Shown here piece by piece: positions 25,407 through 35,737 of a stretch of 64,000 nucleotides of DNA (position 1 is the first letter of the stretch; every line of letters starts with the position of its first letter). The notes below the pieces were generated by a model. It searched no databases. It worked only from the letters and a program-made list of their open reading frames with translations, and was not told the origin of the DNA. The position numbers and the translations under genes were made by a program. Origin of the DNA: Novimethylophilus kurashikiensis (GTDB lineage: Bacteria > Pseudomonadota > Gammaproteobacteria > Burkholderiales > Methylophilaceae); assembly GCF_003112435.1 (NCBI RefSeq), contig NZ_BDOQ01000003.1, positions 1 to 64,000 on the forward strand. Direction: 5' to 3'.

Positions 25407-26138
25407 TTATTTACACCAATCGGGCGATGGAATCTCGCTGAAGACACGGCGCAACCCTTCCGACCAGCTCTGCTGGAGCTGGCGGAAATAAGGGTCGCCC
25501 TCCGTGATGCGCTGGATGCAATCAGTGCGGTAGCTGTCGGCGGGATAGGTCATCAAGTCGATGGGCATACCCACCGATAGATTGCTGCGGATGGTGGAAT
25601 CGAACGACACCAGCACACATTTGGCGGCCTCGGCCAGCGAGCTGCTGCTATTGATGACACGGTCGAGAATGGGCTTGCCGTATTTGGTCTCGCCGATCTG
25701 GAAATACGGCGTCTCGGCTACCGCCTCGATGAAATTGCCCGCGGCGTAGATGTTGAACAAGCGCGGCTTTTCGCCCTTGATTTGCCCGCCCAGGATAATG
25801 GCCTGGTTGAAATCGGCCTGATGCTTGCGCAGGTGTTCGGCGTCTTCCTGATGCACCGCCCGCACGGCGTCGCCCACCGCGCGGGCGGCATCGAACATAT
25901 TGGTGACGCTGTACAGGTTGGGCTCTGCATTCTCCGTCAGCGCGTTCTGCAATCGGCTCACCACTGCTTGCGAAATGGCCAGGTTGCCGGAAGTCATCAT
26001 CACCAGCACGCGCTCGTCGGGCTGGGAAAACACCGTCATCTTGGGAAAGGTAGATACATGGTCGACACCGGCGTTGGTACGCGAATCCGATGCCATGACC
26101 AAGCCGCGCTCAAGCAGCAGCCCCACACAATACGTCAT
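25407..26138 (-). CDS. Anbu, ancestral-type proteasome-like peptidase
   Basis: 243 residues, the length of Anbu (bacterial proteasome homologue). After Met removal the chain starts TYCVGLLLERGLVMASDSRT, with Thr1 as the nucleophile and the Asp and Ser of the ASDSRTN strand as in HslV-like subunits. GNLAISQAVVSRL and VSFDSTIRSNLSVG further fit the family. Anbu forms open spiral rings in crystal structures; its substrate is unknown. It is last in a four-gene minus-strand set with a cp-ATP-grasp, alpha-E and transglutaminase-like protein, its standard partners. Confidence 0.9.
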   Translation of the reverse strand: MTYCVGLLLERGLVMASDSRTNAGVDHVSTFPKMTVFSQPDERVLVMMTSGNLAISQAVVSRLQNALTENAEPNLYSVTNMFDAARAVGDAVRAVHQEDAEHLRKHQADFNQAIILGGQIKGEKPRLFNIYAAGNFIEAVAETPYFQIGETKYGKPILDRVINSSSSLAEAAKCVLVSFDSTIRSNLSVGMPIDLMTYPADSYRTDCIQRITEGDPYFRQLQQSWSEGLRRVFSEIPSPDWCK

Positions 26139-26159
26139 ATTTTTTAACCGTTATGAAAC

Positions 26160-26190
26160 AACAAGAGCCCCATCATAGCGGGGGCTCGTT
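26160..26190 (-). terminator. Hairpin between transglutaminase-like gene and Anbu
   Basis: On the minus strand GAGCCCC and GGGGCTC arms around 9 nt, followed by TTGTTGTTTC. A weak-to-moderate terminator that would reduce read-through from the upstream three genes into Anbu. Confidence 0.55.
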
Positions 26191-26234
26191 TGCAGAACAA
26201 TCGACGCGTTTACTTCGCGCCTTGCCAGATCACT

Positions 26235-27038
26235 TCATTGCTGCGATTGCGCCGATTGGTGTACCTGCACGCTCACCGACATCGATTCCTCCCCGCCACC
26301 GCGGCGAATGCCATTGACCGGGCAAGCATCCCGATAGTCCAGGCCGGTCGCCAAACGCACGTGTATCCCGTTGGCGCGTTGCCCGTTGGAGACGTCATAG
26401 CTCTGCCAGCCAGCATCCTCCAGCCAGGCATCAGCCCAGGCGTGGCTTTCCATCAATTCCCCGTGCGGGGTAAACAAATAGCCGCTGACGTAGCGCGCCG
26501 GAATCCCCATGTTGCGGCAGCAGGCGATGAAAATGTGTGCATGGTCCTGGCAAACGCCATGCCGCGCCGCAAAGGCTTGCGCAGCCGTGGTGGCCACGTC
26601 GGTCAGCCCCTTGCGATAACGCACCTTGTCGCGGATACCGTGCATCAATTCGGTCAATCCGGCCTCGTCCAATTGACCGCGTACATTGCAAAAACCACGT
26701 GCGAAATTAGCCAGTGCAGCGTCGGCGGCAGTCAGTCGGGTTTCGCGCAGGTAGATCGCCAGAGGCAGCGTATCGGCCGGGGGCGGCAGGTCGATATCGG
26801 TTTCCACCTCGCCCACGGCGGTAATGGTGATGCCGTCGTGAGGCGTATCGACCACCAGCGTGTGTTCGACGTTGCCGTGGGCATCGGCATGGGGGCTGAT
26901 ACGTCCGTTGACCAGAATCTCCCAGCGTTTCACGCGCTGGCCGAAACCGCTCTGCGGGGTCAGGCGCAGGTGCTGGATGGTGTAGTCAGCCGGGCTGCTG
27001 TAGCTGTAGTGCGTGCGGTGTTCGATCGAGAGTTGCAT
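26235..27038 (-). CDS. Transglutaminase-like cysteine peptidase of the Anbu cluster
   Basis: 267 residues. An N-terminal beta-rich region typical of bacterial transglutaminase-like proteins (IEHRTHYSYSSPADYTIQHL, LTPQSGFGQRVKRWEI) precedes the catalytic core. The active-site Cys is in ARHGVCQDHAHIFIACCR, the His in MESHAWADAWLE and the Asp in WQSYDVSNGQRA, so the Cys-His-Asp triad is complete. No signal peptide. Starts 19 nt after the alpha-E gene. Substrate unknown; association with Anbu and ATP-grasp suggests peptide ligation and cleavage. Confidence 0.88.
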   Translation of the reverse strand: MQLSIEHRTHYSYSSPADYTIQHLRLTPQSGFGQRVKRWEILVNGRISPHADAHGNVEHTLVVDTPHDGITITAVGEVETDIDLPPPADTLPLAIYLRETRLTAADAALANFARGFCNVRGQLDEAGLTELMHGIRDKVRYRKGLTDVATTAAQAFAARHGVCQDHAHIFIACCRNMGIPARYVSGYLFTPHGELMESHAWADAWLEDAGWQSYDVSNGQRANGIHVRLATGLDYRDACPVNGIRRGGGEESMSVSVQVHQSAQSQQ

Positions 27039-27057
27039 GATGGTCTCGCTTAGGAAT

Positions 27058-28005
27058 TTAACTCCAGGGATGTCTCAGGAAAGTGCGCTGGATTTCGTTG
27101 CCGAGGGCGTTGTTGCGGGCGATGAAATCCAGCAGGAACTCGTGCAGGCCGCCCTGGAAAATGTCTTCCATGCGGCCGTAATGAAAGCGTGCGTGCAGCT
27201 CACCCACCATACGGTTGCATTCCTCGCTGCCGGCGGCACTGAGGTGTTCGAGAATGGCCATGATTTCGTCGAAACAGGCATGCAACGAGCGCGGCATATC
27301 GTGTCGCAGCACCAATAATTCAGATACTTTCCAAGGGGTTATGGTGTCTCTAAAAACCTTCTGGTAGGCCTCGAACGCCGATGCCGCATGCAACACGGCG
27401 CTCCATTCGTAGTAGTCCACGGCGCCGCCGACCCCTTCAGTAGCGGGTAGCAAGCAGTGGTATTTCACATCCAATAAGCGTGCCGTGTTGTCGGCGCGTT
27501 CGATGAAGGTGCCGAGTCGTGCGAAGCGGTAACCGTCGTCACGCAGCATGGTGCTGTAGGTCACCCCGCGAAAGAGGTGCGATCGCGACTTCACCCAATC
27601 ACAGAACTCGCCGATTTCCATTTCGCCGATCCCGGCGCGCACGCGCTGCCCCAGTTCCAGCCACAAGCTGTTGACGCTTTCCCACATCTCCGATGACATC
27701 GCCACACGGACAGCTCTGGCGTTTTCACGGGCACTGTCGAGGGCACTCAAAATGCTCGAAGGGTTGTCCTCGTCCAACACCATGTAGCGGATGACGTTAG
27801 CGGCGGTGTAAGCGCCGTATTTTGCTTCGAAGACATTGACATTGCCTGCTATCTGCAAGGGCGGACGCCACAAGTCCACTTCGCTCTGGGTGATATTCAG
27901 CACCAGCGACATGCGGCAGGTAACATCCAGCACGCGCGCCATGTTCTCGGCCCGCTCGATGTAGCGGGACATCCAGTAAAGGTGGTCGGCAGTTCGGCTT
28001 AGCAT
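27058..28005 (-). CDS. Alpha-E domain protein of the Anbu cluster
   Basis: 315 residues, almost all alpha-helical. The N-terminal MLSRTADHLYWMSRYIERAENMARVLD is the hallmark of the alpha-E (COG2307) family. Further conserved parts are GVTYSTMLRDDGYRFARLGTFIERADNTARLLD and LHARFHYGRMEDIFQGGLHEFL. No catalytic activity is established for the family; it is almost always found beside the cp-ATP-grasp protein. Located 67 nt after that gene. Confidence 0.9.
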   Translation of the reverse strand: MLSRTADHLYWMSRYIERAENMARVLDVTCRMSLVLNITQSEVDLWRPPLQIAGNVNVFEAKYGAYTAANVIRYMVLDEDNPSSILSALDSARENARAVRVAMSSEMWESVNSLWLELGQRVRAGIGEMEIGEFCDWVKSRSHLFRGVTYSTMLRDDGYRFARLGTFIERADNTARLLDVKYHCLLPATEGVGGAVDYYEWSAVLHAASAFEAYQKVFRDTITPWKVSELLVLRHDMPRSLHACFDEIMAILEHLSAAGSEECNRMVGELHARFHYGRMEDIFQGGLHEFLLDFIARNNALGNEIQRTFLRHPWS

Positions 28006-28072
28006 GGTGAAGCCGCTCCCAAAAACTGTTCTAAGTACGTAGCAAGGATGCAGTAGTGATCGGAATCAGTTT

Positions 28073-29494
28073 TTAGCATTGGAGCACCCACGTATCTTTC
28101 GTCCCGCCCCCTTGGGACGAGTTGACCACCAGCGATCCTTCCCTAAGGGCAACCCGGCACAAGGCGCCAGGCACCAAGGTCACGGTCTTGCCAGACAGCA
28201 CGAAGGGCCGCAGGTCTACGTGGCGCGGGGCAATGCCCTGCTCCACCAAGGTTGGACAGGTAGACAAGGCTAATGTCGGCTGGGCGATGTAGTTGGAGGG
28301 GTTGGCGAGGATCTGCTCGCGGAAATCGAGAATCTGCTGCTTGGAGGCCGTCGGCCCGACCAGCATTCCATAACCGCCGGAGCCTTGTACTTCCTTCACC
28401 ACCAGTTCCGGCAGATGATCGAGCACATAGGCGAAATCGTCCTTTTCGCCGAGCTTGTAGGTCGGGACGTTGGAAAGGATAGGTTCCTCGCCGAGATAAA
28501 AGCGGATCATCTCGGGTACGTAGATATAGGTCGATTTATCGTCCGCCACGCCAGTGCCGATGGCGTTGGCCAAGGTTACGTTGCCGCTGCGGTAAACCGA
28601 GACCAGCCCCGGCACGCCCAGCATGGAATCGGGACGGAAGGCCAACGGGTCAAGAAAATCGTCGTCGATGCGGCGATAGATCACGTCCACCTGCTTCGGA
28701 CCTTCCGTCGTACGCATGTAGACGTAGTTGTCGCGAACGAACAGGTCTTGCCCTTCCACCAACTCGATGCCCATTTGCTGCGCAAGGAAGGCGTGCTCGA
28801 AATAGGCGCTGTTGTAGGCGCCTGGCGTGAGCAGCACGACGGTAGGATTGCGCACGCCATCAGGAGCGACGGCACGGAGATTATTGAGCAACACCTGCGG
28901 ATAGTGTTCGACAGGCGCTACGGAATACCGCCGGAACAGCTCCGGGAAAAGCCGCATCATCATCTTGCGGTCTTCCAGCATGTAAGAGACGCCGGACGGC
29001 GTGCGCAAATTGTCTTCCAGCACGTAGAAAGTATCTTCCGCCGTGCGCACGATATCGATGCCGGCGATATGCGCGTAAATGCCTCCGGGGACATCCACGC
29101 CCTGCATCTCGGGCCGATACTGGCTGTTGGCGAGGATGCTGGCGGGCACGATGCCGGCCTTGATGATTTCCTGCTTGTGGTAAAGATCGTGCAGGAACAG
29201 GTTGAGCGCCCGCACGCGCTGGATGGCGCCATCGGAAAGCCGTTGCCATTCGCCAGCGCTGAGAATGCGCGGAATGACGTCGAACGGAATCAGCCGCTCG
29301 GCGCCTGCATCTTCGCCGTACACGTTGAAAGTAATTCCGACCCGACGGAACAACAACTCCGCCTCCTTGGATTTTTGCGACAGTTGCGCTTGCGTCACAC
29401 CGCGCAGCCACTGATCGCAAGCCTCATACAGCGGACGCACGTCGCCGCTGCCGGTTCGCATCTCGTCGAATGCCGTAGTCGTTGGATTAGCCAT
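28073..29494 (-). CDS. Circularly permuted ATP-grasp protein of the Anbu cluster
   Basis: 473 residues of the COG2308 family of predicted peptide ligases. The permuted ATP-grasp core is visible from IAGIDIVRTAEDTFYVLEDN, LRTPSGVSYMLEDRK, VVLLTPGAYNSAYFEH and VKEVQGSGGYGMLVGP to the C-terminal DLRPFVLSGKTVTLVPGALCRVALREGS. First gene of the minus-strand four-gene set ending in Anbu. The biochemical product is unknown; family logic suggests ATP-dependent amide bond formation. Confidence 0.9.
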   Translation of the reverse strand: MANPTTTAFDEMRTGSGDVRPLYEACDQWLRGVTQAQLSQKSKEAELLFRRVGITFNVYGEDAGAERLIPFDVIPRILSAGEWQRLSDGAIQRVRALNLFLHDLYHKQEIIKAGIVPASILANSQYRPEMQGVDVPGGIYAHIAGIDIVRTAEDTFYVLEDNLRTPSGVSYMLEDRKMMMRLFPELFRRYSVAPVEHYPQVLLNNLRAVAPDGVRNPTVVLLTPGAYNSAYFEHAFLAQQMGIELVEGQDLFVRDNYVYMRTTEGPKQVDVIYRRIDDDFLDPLAFRPDSMLGVPGLVSVYRSGNVTLANAIGTGVADDKSTYIYVPEMIRFYLGEEPILSNVPTYKLGEKDDFAYVLDHLPELVVKEVQGSGGYGMLVGPTASKQQILDFREQILANPSNYIAQPTLALSTCPTLVEQGIAPRHVDLRPFVLSGKTVTLVPGALCRVALREGSLVVNSSQGGGTKDTWVLQC

Positions 29495-29639
29495 GACACA
29501 GCTTCAGCAAAGCTTGTGCCAGGATATTTAATTATTAAAAATCAATAACTTGGTGAAATGATAAAAATAATAACCGGGACGGCGCCCCAGAAAAGCGCCA
29601 ATCCCATGCTTTATTTCAGGGCATCCGCCCCAATGGCGA

Positions 29640-31319
29640 TCAATCCTCCCGGCTGGAGCGCCATATGGAAATCATGAGCCACAATCCGAACACCGAGGCG
29701 ATGAAGAACCCCAGGAAGCCGAATGCCGGCAGTCCCAGCAAAGTGGGCCCGCCCTTGACGGTCATGACGATGGAGGAGCCGATGATGAGCGCCGAGGTCA
29801 GCAAGCCTAGCGTAAGACGATTGGTGCTGTGATCGATCTGATGCCCGAAGTGATCAAGCCGCTTGAGGTCGAATTCGATCTTCACCCGCCCCCGTCGCAT
29901 TTCCTTCATCAGCTTGGCAAAGTCGCGCGGCACCGAGGTCAACATGCCGAGCGCACCCATGAGGCTGCGGCGGCCGCGTTTCAATAGCGTGCCGGGCATA
30001 TAGCGGTCGTATATGACCTGTTTCACGAAGGGCGTGAGATGCCGCACGATCTGGAAATCCGGGTCGAGCTGACGCCCCAGGCCTTCCAGCGTGATCAGCG
30101 CCTTGAACAGCATGGCGAGGTCGGACGGCACTGAGAGATGGTTCTCGCGCATCACGGTGGTGAGGTCGTTGAGCAAGCGGCCGAAGCTGATCTGACGTAG
30201 CGAAGCGTCGTGATAGTTGAACAAAAACTCTTCCAGGTCACCTTCCAGCTTCGTTTCATCGACAGATGCATCACCGGCCCAATCGATGAGAATGTTGAGG
30301 AGGGTCTCGTAATCCTTGGACACCAGCGACGCCAGCAAGTCGGCGATCTGGTTACGGCGTTCCAGCGTCAGCCTCCCCACCATGCCGCAATCGATGACCG
30401 CCAGGCGATTGCCCGGCAGATAAAACACGTTGCCCGGATGCGGATCGGCATGAAAGAAACCGTCGATCAGCACCATCTTGAGCAGTGTATTGGCGCCAAG
30501 TGCGGCCAGTTTTTTGAGATCGAGACCGCTGGCGCGGGCTTCTTCGATCTCGTTGCCCGCAATACCGGGCAAATGCTCCATCACCAGCAGCTTTTCGGAG
30601 GTGTATTCCCAGAAAATCTTCGCGAAGACTACATCGGGGTTGGCCTCGAAATTGGCATGAAAATGATCGGTATTGCGGCCTTCGGCGGCAAGGTCGAGCT
30701 CCTTGCGTAGCGACTTGGAAAACTGACCGATGATCTTGCCCAAGTGCAGGCGGCGCACCTCCGGCATTTCCGACTCGATGAGTCGGCCGAGATGGGACAA
30801 CAGCCGCAAATCGGCTTCGATCAAGGATTCGATATGCGGACGGCGAATCTTCAGGACAACCGGCGTGCCATCTTGTAACACAGCGGCATGCACCTGGGCG
30901 ATGGATGCGCCGGCGATAGCTTCCTGATTGAGTTCGCGGAACACTTCAAAAGGCGAATGCCCCAGGGCCTGCTCGAGTTGGGGCAGGAGTTCCTCGAACG
31001 GCACAGGCGGAACTTTGTCCTGCAGCTTGGCGAATTCGGCGATCCAGCTCGGCGGAAAGATATCAGGGCGGGTAGCAAGCACCTGGCCGAGTTTGACGAA
31101 AGTAGGTCCTAACTCTTGTATCGCCATGCGCACCCGCACTTCTGGCGGCAAGTGCATGACTTCGAGCGCGGCCTGGGGGTGCAGCAGCTTGGATGCCCCC
31201 AGTAATTTGCTCAGGCCGAGGCGCTTGATGGCATCGCCCCAACCGTAACGGATAAAAATACCGGCAATTTCACGCAGGCGACCGAAGTCCCGCATGACCG
31301 AAACGGTTTCGCGAATCAT
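29640..31319 (-). CDS. ubiB: UbiB/ABC1 family atypical kinase
   Basis: 559 residues. The N-terminal kinase-like part has the family KxGQ motif (FVKLGQVLATRPD), the alanine-rich loop AGASIAQVHAAVL, VVLKIRRPHIESLIEADL, FHADPHPGNVF and VIDCGMVGRL. Two hydrophobic helices close the C-terminus (LGLLTSALIIGSSIVM; LLGLPAFGFLGFFIASVFGL). UbiB is required for ubiquinone synthesis and has ATPase activity stimulated by lipids. It follows a helical protein gene after about 30 nt on the same strand. Confidence 0.9.
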   Translation of the reverse strand: MIRETVSVMRDFGRLREIAGIFIRYGWGDAIKRLGLSKLLGASKLLHPQAALEVMHLPPEVRVRMAIQELGPTFVKLGQVLATRPDIFPPSWIAEFAKLQDKVPPVPFEELLPQLEQALGHSPFEVFRELNQEAIAGASIAQVHAAVLQDGTPVVLKIRRPHIESLIEADLRLLSHLGRLIESEMPEVRRLHLGKIIGQFSKSLRKELDLAAEGRNTDHFHANFEANPDVVFAKIFWEYTSEKLLVMEHLPGIAGNEIEEARASGLDLKKLAALGANTLLKMVLIDGFFHADPHPGNVFYLPGNRLAVIDCGMVGRLTLERRNQIADLLASLVSKDYETLLNILIDWAGDASVDETKLEGDLEEFLFNYHDASLRQISFGRLLNDLTTVMRENHLSVPSDLAMLFKALITLEGLGRQLDPDFQIVRHLTPFVKQVIYDRYMPGTLLKRGRRSLMGALGMLTSVPRDFAKLMKEMRRGRVKIEFDLKRLDHFGHQIDHSTNRLTLGLLTSALIIGSSIVMTVKGGPTLLGLPAFGFLGFFIASVFGLWLMISIWRSSRED

Positions 31320-31352
31320 TGTTCAGGAATTATCTTTTTTGATTGTTAACGC

Positions 31353-32012
31353 TTAGTGTTTAAGCTGCTCGGCTTTTTGCGCCAGGCGATCGGCGATTTC
31401 GCCGAGCTTGCGGCTCGACATGTGGGCGACACGTGCACCGACCATGCGAGCCGCTTGTTTGCCGGCAGTGGCAGCCCCTTGCACCGCTCCCCTGACCCGA
31501 TTACCGAGATCATCAGCCACGGCACGCACCCGGGTGCCGGTATCGGTACCGATGCGACGTCCGTGCTCAGCCATGGAAAGCAATTCCTGCTTGACCAGCC
31601 CTTGCGCCCCTTCAGCGGCACGCGATAAGGTTTCCAGCAGCATTTCCTCAAGCATCTTGAGATCGTTGAGGCTTTGCTGCAAATCGCTGTTGCCGAACTC
31701 CCTGGCATCCGAAGCAGCCTCCTTGATCGCCAGTTGCATGGCTTCCGCGGCGTGCGTCAAGGCATCGTCCATGCCATGCAATGCATCTCCCAAGGCATTC
31801 TTGACTTCGCTGGCGCGTTGTTCGGCGCCCAGTTTCACGCCTTCTGTAATCGCGGCCAACACCTCGCGGATTTCGCGCTCGGCCAGTTCGCCCTGGGTGA
31901 GCGCCTGCACGGTCAGTTCGCGCAAAGTTTCGCGCACATTTCCACCGGCTTTGACCAAGCGCTCGGCAGCGGCCTTGATTTCATCCAATGTTAGCTTCTG
32001 CACATCGCTCAT
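31353..32012 (-). CDS. Helical amphipathic protein upstream of ubiB
   Basis: 219 residues, rich in Ala, Glu, Lys and Arg and predicted to be a long series of amphipathic helices (VRETLRELTVQALTQGELAE; MDDALTHAAEAMQLAIKEAA). A Gly/Ala stretch near the C-terminus (VRGAVQGAATAGKQAARMVG) may be membrane-associating. It may belong to a DUF6781-like family, from memory only. Co-directional with ubiB at about 30 nt, so probably co-transcribed and possibly linked to lipid or quinone handling by inference. Confidence 0.65.
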   Translation of the reverse strand: MSDVQKLTLDEIKAAAERLVKAGGNVRETLRELTVQALTQGELAEREIREVLAAITEGVKLGAEQRASEVKNALGDALHGMDDALTHAAEAMQLAIKEAASDAREFGNSDLQQSLNDLKMLEEMLLETLSRAAEGAQGLVKQELLSMAEHGRRIGTDTGTRVRAVADDLGNRVRGAVQGAATAGKQAARMVGARVAHMSSRKLGEIADRLAQKAEQLKH

Positions 32013-32106
32013 GATGATCTCCGATCTAAGGTTGATCCTGTTTTCGATTCTACACCCAAGCCAAAGTGGTTGCTTCGATAGGCAATTCGCTTATAAAATC
32101 CGAGCG

Positions 32107-32652
32107 ATGCGTTTATATGCCCTTATTTTGACAGCCGTATTTGGCCTCGCCGCCAATATCGGCCATGCGGATGATGCTGCGCCTGAAAGCCTCGGCTTCT
32201 TCGGCCAAGCAACATCTGCCATGCAGCAGGCTGGCTCCACCATGCAGGAAGTCCTGCTGAGTGCGCTCGCCCTGAGCGGCACGCCTTACAAGTTCGGGGG
32301 GATTTCTCCTGAAACCGGCTTCGATTGCAGCGGGTTCGTCCGCTACGTGTTCAACCAGGCCGCCAATCTGACGCTGCCACACGGCGCACGCGCCATCAGC
32401 CAGTTGGGTAAATCCATTCCGGTCGATCAATTGCAGCCAGGTGACCTGGTGTTCTTCAATACGCTCAAAAAATCCTTCTCGCACGTCGGCATCTATCTTG
32501 GCGACGGCCGATTCATCCATGCGCCTTCGAGCGGCGGCGGGGTAGATATCGTGAACATGAACGACGCTTACTGGACCAAGCGTTTCAACGGCGCCCGCCG
32601 GCTGGACAAGCAAGTGGTTCAGCAACAGGGCAATATCGACGCTACCGAGTAG
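32107..32652 (+). CDS. NlpC/P60 peptidoglycan endopeptidase
   Basis: 181 residues with a signal peptide (MRLYALILTAVFGLAANIGHA) and an NlpC/P60 domain. The catalytic Cys74 is in GFDCSGFVRY, His126 in SHVGIYLGDG, and His138 in RFIHAPS. YKFGG and LQPGDLVFF complete the family pattern. It likely cleaves stem peptides in the periplasm. Divergent from the helical protein gene and convergent with the MASE1 protein. Confidence 0.9.
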   Translation: MRLYALILTAVFGLAANIGHADDAAPESLGFFGQATSAMQQAGSTMQEVLLSALALSGTPYKFGGISPETGFDCSGFVRYVFNQAANLTLPHGARAISQLGKSIPVDQLQPGDLVFFNTLKKSFSHVGIYLGDGRFIHAPSSGGGVDIVNMNDAYWTKRFNGARRLDKQVVQQQGNIDATE

Positions 32653-32669
32653 TTTCAGGTTTTCCGTTG

Positions 32670-35600
32670 CTAGATTTCTCCGCCCAGGGTGCTGAATGGG
32701 CCGGCCTCCAGTAATTCCGCAAATTTCTCCGCTGTCACCGGCTTGCTGTAGATAAAGCCCTGGACCTGTTCGCATTGCAGGCGGCGCAGGAACGTCAGCT
32801 GGTCCGGCGTCTCCACGCCCTCCGCAACCACGCTAAGCCCTAGGCTGTGCGCCAAGCCGACAATGGCCTGGGTGATTGCCACATCGTCCTGGTCGCCCGG
32901 CACGTCCTGCACAAAGGATCGGTCGATCTTGAGCGCATCCAGAGGGAAACGCTTGAGGTAGCCCAACGATGAATAACCCGTACCGAAGTCGTCGATCGCC
33001 GTTCGCATGCCCATGTCGCGGAAACCCTGGAGAATCAGCGTGGCACGATCTGGGTTATGCATGATCATGCTTTCGGTAATCTCGAGCTCCAGGTAGTCAG
33101 GCTGCATGCCGCTATAGGCGAGCGCCGAGGCGATCACATGGCGCAGATTGTCGTCACGGAACTGCCCCCCGGAAAGATTAACGCCCATGCGGATCAACGG
33201 TAGCCCGGCTTCCTGCCAGGCACGATTCTGGCGACACGCCTCGCGCAACACCCACTCGCCGATCGCCACGATCAAGCCGGTTTCCTCGGCCAGCGGAATG
33301 AACTGGTTGGGCGGAATCATGCCAAGTTCGGGATGCATCCAGCGCACCAGGGCTTCTGCACCGACGATAGCGTCGGTCTTCAAATCCACCTTAGGCTGGT
33401 AATGCAATATGAATTCGTCGCGCTCCAGCGCCTTGCGGAGGCTATTTTCCAATGCCAGCCGCTCGAAGCTATGGACGTTACTATCCGAAGCGTAGAACTG
33501 GAAATTGTTCTTGCCCTGCTCCTTGGCGCGATACATGGCGATATCGGCGTTCTTGAGCAAGGTGTTCATATCCTGGCCATCTTGCGGATATACGCTGATG
33601 CCGATGCTGGCGCTGATGAACACCTCTTGCCCCAACAACTCAAACGGCTGCGTCAGGGCCGCCATGATCTTGCGGGAAATATGACCAAGCACCTGCACGT
33701 CCTCGCCGAACTCCTCCAGCAGCACCACGAACTCATCCCCGCCCTGGCGAGCAATGGTATCGGAGTCGCGCAGGCATTTTTGCAAGCGGTCGGAGGCTTC
33801 GAGCAGAAGTTGATCGCCGGCATCGTGGCCCAAGGTGTCGTTGATGACCTTGAAGCGATCAAGATCGATGAACAGTACTGCGAGACGTGTCTTGTTACGC
33901 TGGGCGAGGCGTAAGGCGTGGTCAATACGTTCTTGCAAGAGGGTACGGTTAGGCAGCTTGGTGAGGGCATCGTGCGTGGCTAGAAATTGCAGACGCTGCT
34001 CCGACTCCTTGCGCAAGGTAATATCTGAAAACACGGCGATGTAGTTGGCGACACGCCCCGTTTCGTCTACCACTTCGCTCAGAGAAAGCCATTCCGGATA
34101 TAACTCGCCGTTCTTGCGGCGGCTCCATATCTCACCTTGCCACAACCCGGATTGATGCACTTCGCGCCAAACGTCGGCATCGATCACCGTATTATCGGGT
34201 CCCGCCACGAACATTTCGCGCTTCTGGCCCACGACTTCGCTGCGCGTGTAGCCGGTGATTTCCTCAAATCCCCGATTGGCCTCCAGGATCCGTTGTTCAG
34301 GATCGATGATAAGGATGCCCTCAGCCGCATGGCTGAACACCTGATGCGCCAGTACTAGGTTGGCCTCGGCCTGTTTGCGGGCGGAGATATCCAGTACCAC
34401 GATGGTCATGCGGGTTGCGCCGTGCTTCTGGCGCATCAGCGATACGGCGAGTTCGAGATGGATGGGATAACCTAGCTTGTGCAGGCCCAGCACTTCGTAA
34501 CGGCGCTCTACCGGCTCACCGGCCAGCCTTCGCACGTGCTTCTCGCGGACACGTGGTCGCTCCTCCGGACTTAGGAGCTGATGAAAGCTGTCGAAGGCAT
34601 ACATCTCTTTCAAACTGTATCCGGTAATCAAGCTCATCGCCTGGTTGGCGTACATGACTCTCTCGTTCTCGACCACCAGCACGCCCTCACCCACGTCGGA
34701 CTGGGCCTGAATCAGCGCGTTATAAAGCTGCAACTGATCGCGTAGCGTGGCCTCGGATTGCAAGCGTCCGGAATACACGCCGCTCAGCACCAGGTTGCTG
34801 CCCGCGATAATGGCAATGTAAAGCCAGTAATTGAAGATATTGCCTTTGGCGAAATCCAGCCCGAAAGGACCGATGTCGTTAATACCGGAGACCAGCGAGA
34901 TTGCCGTGATGAAAAAAATGGCAACGGTGACCCCGGAAAGTCCGAAACTCAGCGCCGCCCACGCCACCAGCGGGAACAGCACGAACACATGCGGGTGAAA
35001 CTCGAGGCCGAGGGGCGACCATTCGAAAAAGACCACGGCAGAAAGAACCGCCAACGCTGAGGTCAGGGCCACGACTTCGCCCTTGCGTATCCAGGACCAA
35101 TCGATGGGATTAGATCGTATCGACAATAGCAACGGGGTAATCACCAGCACCGAGAGGGCGTCGCCCATCCACCACAGCATCAGTCCGCGCCAGAATTGCA
35201 GCCCATGGATGTCCCCAATGAACATCAGCGAAGCAGAGCCAACGAGGGCGGCGAACAGCGGCCCAAGCAGAACGCCGTAACCGAGCAATCCGATCACGTC
35301 CTTGATGCGATTAAGGGAGATATCGAATCCGCGGATACGCTTAATCAGCCAGGCAGCGAGCAAGGTCTCGACCAAGCTTGCCACAATTTGTCCAATAGCG
35401 AAGATACCCGAATGGGTACTGAGCATTGCGCTCAAGCAAGCACCCAGCGCTACGCCGGGCCATAACCGAAGACCGTATATGAGCAGGAATGCCAGGGAGA
35501 TGCCGGATGGCGGCCAAATGAGCGTGACGTTCTTGCCGAAGGCCGCAAACTCCAGTCCGAAACGGGCTCCGGCCAAATACAGGCAGGCCAGCAACAGAAT

Positions 35601-35687
35601 GCGAGGCACATCGACCCAACGGTAATAGCTAAGCAGCTTCAACCCTGTTCGGAACTCAACAATATATTGGAGGCTATTATCCAACAT
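32670..35687 (-). CDS. MASE1-PAS-PAS-GGDEF-EAL membrane c-di-GMP enzyme
   Basis: 1005 residues. The first roughly 310 residues form a MASE1 integral-membrane sensor ([38 protein letters not shown], then about 7 more helices). Two PAS domains follow (residues about 320-560). GGDEF is intact with I-site ([15 protein letters not shown]). EAL keeps all catalytic positions: [49 protein letters not shown], and EQVQGF. Bifunctional potential. Convergent with the NlpC gene and downstream of the olsB-like gene after a terminator. Confidence 0.92.
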   Translation of the reverse strand: MLDNSLQYIVEFRTGLKLLSYYRWVDVPRILLLACLYLAGARFGLEFAAFGKNVTLIWPPSGISLAFLLIYGLRLWPGVALGACLSAMLSTHSGIFAIGQIVASLVETLLAAWLIKRIRGFDISLNRIKDVIGLLGYGVLLGPLFAALVGSASLMFIGDIHGLQFWRGLMLWWMGDALSVLVITPLLLSIRSNPIDWSWIRKGEVVALTSALAVLSAVVFFEWSPLGLEFHPHVFVLFPLVAWAALSFGLSGVTVAIFFITAISLVSGINDIGPFGLDFAKGNIFNYWLYIAIIAGSNLVLSGVYSGRLQSEATLRDQLQLYNALIQAQSDVGEGVLVVENERVMYANQAMSLITGYSLKEMYAFDSFHQLLSPEERPRVREKHVRRLAGEPVERRYEVLGLHKLGYPIHLELAVSLMRQKHGATRMTIVVLDISARKQAEANLVLAHQVFSHAAEGILIIDPEQRILEANRGFEEITGYTRSEVVGQKREMFVAGPDNTVIDADVWREVHQSGLWQGEIWSRRKNGELYPEWLSLSEVVDETGRVANYIAVFSDITLRKESEQRLQFLATHDALTKLPNRTLLQERIDHALRLAQRNKTRLAVLFIDLDRFKVINDTLGHDAGDQLLLEASDRLQKCLRDSDTIARQGGDEFVVLLEEFGEDVQVLGHISRKIMAALTQPFELLGQEVFISASIGISVYPQDGQDMNTLLKNADIAMYRAKEQGKNNFQFYASDSNVHSFERLALENSLRKALERDEFILHYQPKVDLKTDAIVGAEALVRWMHPELGMIPPNQFIPLAEETGLIVAIGEWVLREACRQNRAWQEAGLPLIRMGVNLSGGQFRDDNLRHVIASALAYSGMQPDYLELEITESMIMHNPDRATLILQGFRDMGMRTAIDDFGTGYSSLGYLKRFPLDALKIDRSFVQDVPGDQDDVAITQAIVGLAHSLGLSVVAEGVETPDQLTFLRRLQCEQVQGFIYSKPVTAEKFAELLEAGPFSTLGGEI

Positions 35688-35713
35688 TTGCTTAACCGCT
35701 GTTACTGCCGCAT

Positions 35714-35737
35714 AAAAAAAGCCCGCACGAAGCGGGC
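35714..35737 (-). terminator. Terminator after the OlsB-like gene
   Basis: On the minus strand GCCCGC-TTCGT-GCGGGC-TTTTTTT, directly after the acyltransferase stop. Confidence 0.9.

Noticed and set aside
28385-29548. 387-codon plus-strand ORF
   Set aside because: Antisense shadow of the cp-ATP-grasp gene; no family features and high His/Asp content typical of shadow frames.
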